From assembly GCA_002278855.1 (NCBI GenBank), contig NCGG01000006.1, forward strand, positions 1 through 64,000: DNA of 64,000 bases. The letters are read 5' to 3'. Source of the DNA: Sphingomonadales bacterium 28-55-16 (GTDB taxonomy: Bacteria; Pseudomonadota; Alphaproteobacteria; Sphingomonadales; Sphingomonadaceae). The position numbers were made by a program, and so were the translations under genes. This document shows positions 59,908-64,000 of this stretch, in pieces. The notes beneath the pieces were generated by a model. It was not told the DNA's origin and made no database searches. It saw only the letters and a list, made by a program, of their open reading frames with translations. Positions within the stretch are counted from its first letter, which is position 1, and the number at the start of each line of letters is the position of its first letter.

Positions 59908-60828
59908 CTATCGGTTAGAGCCTGTGGTGCGACGGGTCAATGTGCGCGTTGCCAAAGGATGCCGACGATTGACCAGTTCGACCAGCCGGCTGCTGTCAAC
60001 ATGCGTATAAATCTGCGTTGTCGCGATATCGGCATGCCCCAGCATGGACTGCAACGCGCGCAGGTTTGCGCCACCTGCCAATAAATGCGTAGCAAAGGCA
60101 TGTCGAAGGACATGCGGACTGACCTTTGCCGGATCAAGACCAGCTTGCGCCGCGAGTTCCTTTATAATCTGAAACAAACGAATACGGCTGATATGGCTCG
60201 CGCGCGACGGAAACAAAAAACGCGCCTTTTCAGGCAGCATTGTGGACCAAATGCCAACGGCTTGGCGTGCACGATTGGAGATGGGAACCAAGCGTTCCTT
60301 TGCACCCTTGCCTTTGACGATGATGAAGGGTTGATCCGAGACGACCGCATTTCTGGGCAGCGCCACAAGTTCAGTTGCGCGCAATCCGGACCCGTACAGT
60401 AGTTCGATGAGCGCCGCCAAACGGTAATCGGCACGTGGCGGATAAGGCTGCGCAAGCTTTTCCGCAATCACGGCGAACAATTTATCCACCTCCTCGATAT
60501 CCAAAATTTTGGGAAGTGCCCGTGCTTGTGGTGGCCTTGGCAATGCAGCAGACGGGTTGTCGGCGCGGAAACCCTCTTCATGCAAAAAGGCGAAAAAGCG
60601 CCGCAGCGCAGACGCCTTGCGCGCCACCGAGCTATTGGCAAGGTCTCTCCAACTGCGCGCCAGCTCCGCCAGATTGTCGGGACCTGCGTCGTTCAGCTTT
60701 CCCTCCAAATGGCGGGATGCAGCAAGAAGATCGCTTTTATAGGCAGAAAGCGTGTTGCTTGCCACGCCTTGCTCGGCGGCCAACATTTCCAGAAACCGGG
60801 TAATCAGATCGCGATCAGACGCGCTCAT
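59908..60828 (-). CDS. xerD: Tyrosine recombinase XerD
   Basis: Site-specific recombinase that with XerC resolves chromosome dimers at dif. The 306 residues hold the SAM-like core-binding domain (about 1-90, SASDRDLITRFLEMLAAEQG) and the catalytic domain with the arginine in GLRATELVAL, Lys in KGKGAKERLVPI, HVLRHAFATHLL, LGHADIATTQIYTHV and the nucleophile tyrosine within the last motif. It is an ordinary housekeeping copy, not a phage integrase: it lies between accA and a conserved secreted-protein gene. Confidence 0.96.
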   Translation of the reverse strand: MSASDRDLITRFLEMLAAEQGVASNTLSAYKSDLLAASRHLEGKLNDAGPDNLAELARSWRDLANSSVARKASALRRFFAFLHEEGFRADNPSAALPRPPQARALPKILDIEEVDKLFAVIAEKLAQPYPPRADYRLAALIELLYGSGLRATELVALPRNAVVSDQPFIIVKGKGAKERLVPISNRARQAVGIWSTMLPEKARFLFPSRASHISRIRLFQIIKELAAQAGLDPAKVSPHVLRHAFATHLLAGGANLRALQSMLGHADIATTQIYTHVDSSRLVELVNRRHPLATRTLTRRTTGSNR

Positions 60829-60858
60829 ATAAGGCCGATGGGCGTCATGGACCGAAGG

Positions 60859-62649
60859 TCAGCCAAAAGTGACCGCTTCAGCCGCAATCATCCGCGCCTC
60901 GGGTTCAAGTCCCACCTGACGCAATGCACGCACGATGTGATACAAATGAAATGCCGGGACCGATGACCAAGACGAGGCCTGCATTCCAGCGATTGCCATC
61001 AGCGCCACTGTGCCCTGTTCACCGCGCTGTGCAGCTGCAGTGATGGCCTTCGACCATGCTGTCTGGCGCGATATGTTTACCTTGAGATCGGCAGCAAAAT
61101 CGGTCCGCGCATCGGCCTCAATTCGGCCAAGGCCAGACAGTCCGGCCAAAAGCAGCGCCGATTTATGGCCTTCTACGCTGTCGTCATTGCTGTAGAATTC
61201 GTTGAGATTGCTATAGTCCGCTACTGCAACCCGCCCAGGGGCGCCCACAGTGATCAGTGCCCACCCAAGGGAGCCATCGGGCACTATGCGTACCCATCGC
61301 GCGGCGGACCGGTCGAGTCCAGCAGTGAGCATGGATGCAATTAAGCCATCGGCCGCTGCCTCATGGTCTGCATCGGGGGTAATCAGGGCAGAAGCCCGCG
61401 CGGTCATCACGAGCGCCGCTTGATAGTCGGCACCAGCAGCGGCCGCCGACCATAAGGATGTCATAGCTGCGACCTTCGCACCCGCGCTGGAGGCCGTGTA
61501 CGCATTGCCAAGGGCTTCCGCCTTGGCCAGCAGATCGTCAGGCGCGTCCGAATCTTCGAGCACTTGCGCGTAAAGATCGACCATATCGCGGTTCGACAAC
61601 ACGCCTAAAGCGGCAGCACGCTCCGCATATTTGGCCCGGATTGTCGGCGTGAACATCGGCAATTGTGCCCGCCATCCGTCAACCTGCCGACCGACATTTT
61701 CAAAAAGCCTTTCCGGGGGCTCCAAACCGACAGCCGCGGAAAGACCAAAGCGCCATGGGTTCATGCCCTCGACATTATCCCATTCGATTTTGACCAAACG
61801 TCGCCCGTTAATGCCAGCACCAACCGCTTTTTCTGCGAGAAAATAGTCAACGCCGCGGACCCAACCTTGATAGCGGCCCTGATTTATAAAGGCGGTCGCG
61901 CTGCCTTGTTCACCCGCTAATGACGCGCAGATGGCACGTGACATCTTCCATCGGCCATTGTTAAGCAGGCGCACACCGCTTTCGCTCAGGGGGCAAAGGC
62001 CTGCCACATCGCCATTGGCAAGATAGGCCTGCATCGCAACTTCATGTAGCCGCTTTGTATAATTCCCACCATCGACTTGTTGGACAAGATTACGCGCAAC
62101 GACAGAATTGCCCATGCGTAAAAGCAACCAGGCGCGCTCGGCTGTCCAATCGGCACCGTTTACGCCGTCCGGCGTATTGGTTCGGCTTGCAAGCAACCGC
62201 CGCGCCATAATCGTCCCCCAACGCGAGGCAATAGGCCCGGACGTCCGCTCGACAATTTGCATCAGAAAGGGTCCGCTTAAGGCCCCAAAAGAGTCCGCGG
62301 GGAAGCCACCAGATGCTTGGGAAATTATGCCCACATTGCTTAAGGACCGACGCGCGGCTGGTGGCACATCATATCGCACGACCTGCTCCGGCTCTTCTTC
62401 GTCTTTTTCCGCATCGGCTTCGGCAGTCGGGTCGCTGACCGTTGGCGCTGCACTTGGCGCGGTCGTGCCAGCTATTGTCCCCGGCGCCGTTGGTGTTGGT
62501 CGTCCCGACGACGCAGGCGGCGGTGCAGGGTCACCAAAACCTTCAGGCAACAAAGACTCAGGACCTTGCTGCCCTAAAGCTGGCAAGGAAATGGCCAGTA
62601 AAAGAGCACTGGCGACCCAAAGGCCGCTTTTTGATATCTTGTCAGTCAA
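60859..62649 (-). CDS. Large secreted protein of unknown function, next to xerD
   Basis: About 596 residues. The start is inferred as TTG at 62647-62649 (preceded by CAGG), which gives a signal peptide of the form TDKISKSGLWVASALLLAIS ending near LGQQ. No ATG lies close by; the frame extends to 62763 with less plausible sequence. After a Pro/Ala/Thr-rich spacer with an acidic patch (about 35-105), the rest is helical with repeating pairs resembling a solenoid (LLRMGNSVVARNL, ALVMTARASALI). I recognise no domain. Such a gene beside xerD and facing aroK seems typical of sphingomonads. Confidence 0.75.
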   Translation of the reverse strand: MTDKISKSGLWVASALLLAISLPALGQQGPESLLPEGFGDPAPPPASSGRPTPTAPGTIAGTTAPSAAPTVSDPTAEADAEKDEEEPEQVVRYDVPPAARRSLSNVGIISQASGGFPADSFGALSGPFLMQIVERTSGPIASRWGTIMARRLLASRTNTPDGVNGADWTAERAWLLLRMGNSVVARNLVQQVDGGNYTKRLHEVAMQAYLANGDVAGLCPLSESGVRLLNNGRWKMSRAICASLAGEQGSATAFINQGRYQGWVRGVDYFLAEKAVGAGINGRRLVKIEWDNVEGMNPWRFGLSAAVGLEPPERLFENVGRQVDGWRAQLPMFTPTIRAKYAERAAALGVLSNRDMVDLYAQVLEDSDAPDDLLAKAEALGNAYTASSAGAKVAAMTSLWSAAAAGADYQAALVMTARASALITPDADHEAAADGLIASMLTAGLDRSAARWVRIVPDGSLGWALITVGAPGRVAVADYSNLNEFYSNDDSVEGHKSALLLAGLSGLGRIEADARTDFAADLKVNISRQTAWSKAITAAAQRGEQGTVALMAIAGMQASSWSSVPAFHLYHIVRALRQVGLEPEARMIAAEAVTFG

Positions 62650-62899
62650 TGATGCGAACCTGATTCCATAGTTGCGAACTGCAATGTTGTTAGTTCCAAT
62701 AGCATCGGCTGCGCAGGCCGCAACCATGCGGTACGAATAGCAAGCCTTGCCCCCAAGCAGCAACAGCTAGTATGTGCAAAAACCCAATTTCGCCGCAAGC
62801 GGACGATGCGGCACAATAAGGATATGTTTTGGGATAAAAAACGACAAAGCGGCAAACTGCTTTCGGCTTCAGCTAAGCCACGATATAGGCGGTAGGGCT

Positions 62900-63469
62900 A
62901 TGGCTTCACAGAACGAACCGCAAACCCAGAATGTCGACAAGGACGTCGCTTATATCATCGACCGACCCATTGTGCTGGTGGGCATGATGGGTGTTGGCAA
63001 AACCAGCATCGGAAAGCGGCTTGCCGCAAGCCTTGGTACAGATTTTGTCGATGCCGATGACGAAATCGAAAAAGCCGCGGGCCTGTCGATCGCCGAAATA
63101 TTCGCGAAATATGGTGAGGATTATTTCCGCGATGGCGAGCGCCGCGTGATTGCGCGGCTGATCGAGGAGCGCCCCAAAGTCATTGCGACGGGCGGCGGCG
63201 CCTTCGTCAACGACTTCACCCGCGCATTGATATTGGAGCGCGCAACATCCATTTGGCTTGATGCCGATGTCCAGATATTGGCCGACCGTGTATCGCGACG
63301 AAACCATCGCCCATTGTTGAAAGGCAAGGACCCCTTCACGGTTCTGACCGAACTTGGCAAAATCCGAAACCCGCTTTATGCGGCGGCGAACTTCCACATC
63401 CGCAGCGATACATCACCACATGCGCGGACGGTTGAGAATATTCTAAAGGCGCTTGCTGCATGTCCGTGA
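62900..63469 (+). CDS. aroK: Shikimate kinase
   Basis: Phosphorylates shikimate at O3 with ATP, fifth step of the chorismate pathway. 189 residues. The P-loop GMMGVGKT is at residues 28-35, the substrate-binding DADDEIE follows near 54, and ATGGGAFVN and RRNHRPLLKG (lid region) come next. TAGGG lies just before the ATG; the frame is open upstream to 62774, but that part is not conserved. It overlaps aroB by ten bases; the two are one operon. Confidence 0.96.
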   Translation: MASQNEPQTQNVDKDVAYIIDRPIVLVGMMGVGKTSIGKRLAASLGTDFVDADDEIEKAAGLSIAEIFAKYGEDYFRDGERRVIARLIEERPKVIATGGGAFVNDFTRALILERATSIWLDADVQILADRVSRRNHRPLLKGKDPFTVLTELGKIRNPLYAAANFHIRSDTSPHARTVENILKALAACP

Positions 63470-64000
63470 TTTCCGTCGACCTTTCCAATGCCCCTTATGA
63501 CATCCATGTCCGCGCAGGTTTGCTGGCGGATGCAGGGACGCATCTCGCACCCTTTGCCCGCGATAATCGCGTGCTCATCGTGACCGATGAAAATGTCGCG
63601 CATGCCGTTTTGCCTGCGTTGCACGCTGCGCTGATGGCGGTGGGGATTGATATGGCGGTTTTCACACTTCCAGCAGGCGAAGCGGGTAAAAGCTGGGCAC
63701 AGTTGGAGCGCCTGACCGATTGGTTGCTTGAACAGCATGTGGAGCGCAGCGACCATATCGTCGCATTGGGGGGCGGCGTGGTCGGCGACATCACGGGTTT
63801 TGCCGCGCATATCGTCAAACGCGGCTGCGCTTTTGTCCAAATACCAACAAGCTTGCTTGCGCAGGTCGACAGCAGTGTCGGCGGCAAAACCGCGATTAAC
63901 AGTGTGGCCGGCAAAAATATGGTCGGCGCGTTTCACCAGCCTGCCTTGGTCCTGATTGATCCCGACCTGTTGGCAAGCTTGCCCACACGCCAGCTTTCGG
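63460..64000 (+). CDS. aroB: 3-dehydroquinate synthase (partial, N-terminal part)
   Basis: The gene runs off the right edge; 180 codons are present. The NAD- and metal-dependent enzyme converts DAHP to 3-dehydroquinate. The N-terminal Rossmann-like domain is complete: RVLIVTDENVA, LPAGEAGKSW, HIVALGGGVVGDITGFAA and VQIPTSLLAQVDSSVGGKTAIN, the last being the family signature, followed by NMVGAFHQP. The start ATG overlaps the 3' end of aroK. Confidence 0.96.
   Translation, partial: MSVISVDLSNAPYDIHVRAGLLADAGTHLAPFARDNRVLIVTDENVAHAVLPALHAALMAVGIDMAVFTLPAGEAGKSWAQLERLTDWLLEQHVERSDHIVALGGGVVGDITGFAAHIVKRGCAFVQIPTSLLAQVDSSVGGKTAINSVAGKNMVGAFHQPALVLIDPDLLASLPTRQLS

Noticed and set aside
59908..60828. 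Phage integrase
   Set aside because: Length, motifs and location coupled to accA fit the housekeeping recombinase XerD.
1..64000. CRISPR array, insertion sequence, rRNA operon or biosynthetic cluster
   Set aside because: No regularly spaced repeats, transposase frames, rRNA sequence or multi-enzyme secondary-metabolism genes were seen in the window.

Overview
The window is a chromosomal stretch of an alphaproteobacterium, most likely a sphingomonad (Sphingomonadaceae; the moderate GC would suit a Sphingorhabdus- or Sphingopyxis-like genus). The gene families point there by inference: an atpI-atpB-atpE order for the FO operon, a fused-type petABC bc1 operon, an NDUFS4-like complex I accessory subunit, class II DAHP synthase, a Suv3-like helicase beside an S4 protein and FdxA, and an accA-xerD-(large secreted protein)-aroK-aroB neighbourhood. 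Coding density is high, most genes are housekeeping genes, and no insertion sequence, CRISPR array or complete prophage is visible.

Layout. 1-1264: start of the ATP synthase FO operon (minus strand). 1.6-7.7 kb: radC, a drug-efflux MFS transporter, an amino-acid permease, a MarR-hisE-HIT operon and ilvE. 7.7-10.1 kb: tRNA-Gln, an orphan OmpR-type regulator and class II DAHP synthase. 10.3-13.3 kb: petABC. 13.35-13.9 kb: tRNA-Gly followed by a gene-free, strongly structured stretch that may encode an RNA. 13.9-18.9 kb: trmL, hemF, an acetyltransferase, a membrane protein, lipB, a lipoprotein and an old-yellow-enzyme homologue. 18.9-23.6 kb (minus): ferredoxin reductase, Suv3-like helicase, S4 protein, FdxA. 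23.7-32.3 kb: isovaleryl-CoA dehydrogenase, then genes that fit uptake and breakdown of putrescine-type polyamines (PuuD-like hydrolase, class III aminotransferase, potFHIG transporter), interrupted by an FKBP. 32.4-36.8 kb: serine hydrolase with a gene remnant behind it, LemA, two TPM proteins, a Nudix hydrolase and the NDUFS4-like protein. 36.9-44.8 kb: hrpB, polyprenyl diphosphate synthase, chorismate mutase, a PepSY/regulator/kinase operon, a SIMPL protein and a D-amino-acid aminotransferase. 45-51.2 kb: ABC-F ATPase, a DUF6456-like protein facing an XRE regulator, and yajC-secD-secF. 51.35-52.5 kb: tRNA-Pro and an endolysin/holin pair. 52.6-58.2 kb: Ala-rich lipoprotein, S9 peptidase, tRNA-Arg, DUF1178, grxC, ComF-like protein, a methyltransferase and mutT. 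58.3-58.7 kb: two tandem Flp pilins. 59-64 kb: accA, xerD, a large secreted protein, aroK and the start of aroB.

The most interesting items for follow-up are the two consecutive three-way-junction folds at 13516-13689, the isolated two-gene lysis cassette next to tRNA-Pro (a candidate gene-transfer-agent lysis locus), the histidine kinase whose only sensible start is a CTG overlapping the regulator stop codon, the C-terminal remnant of a CFA-synthase-like gene at 33654-33803, and two loci carrying inverted pairs of a dispersed repeat. No clearly new multi-gene defence or biosynthetic system was found.
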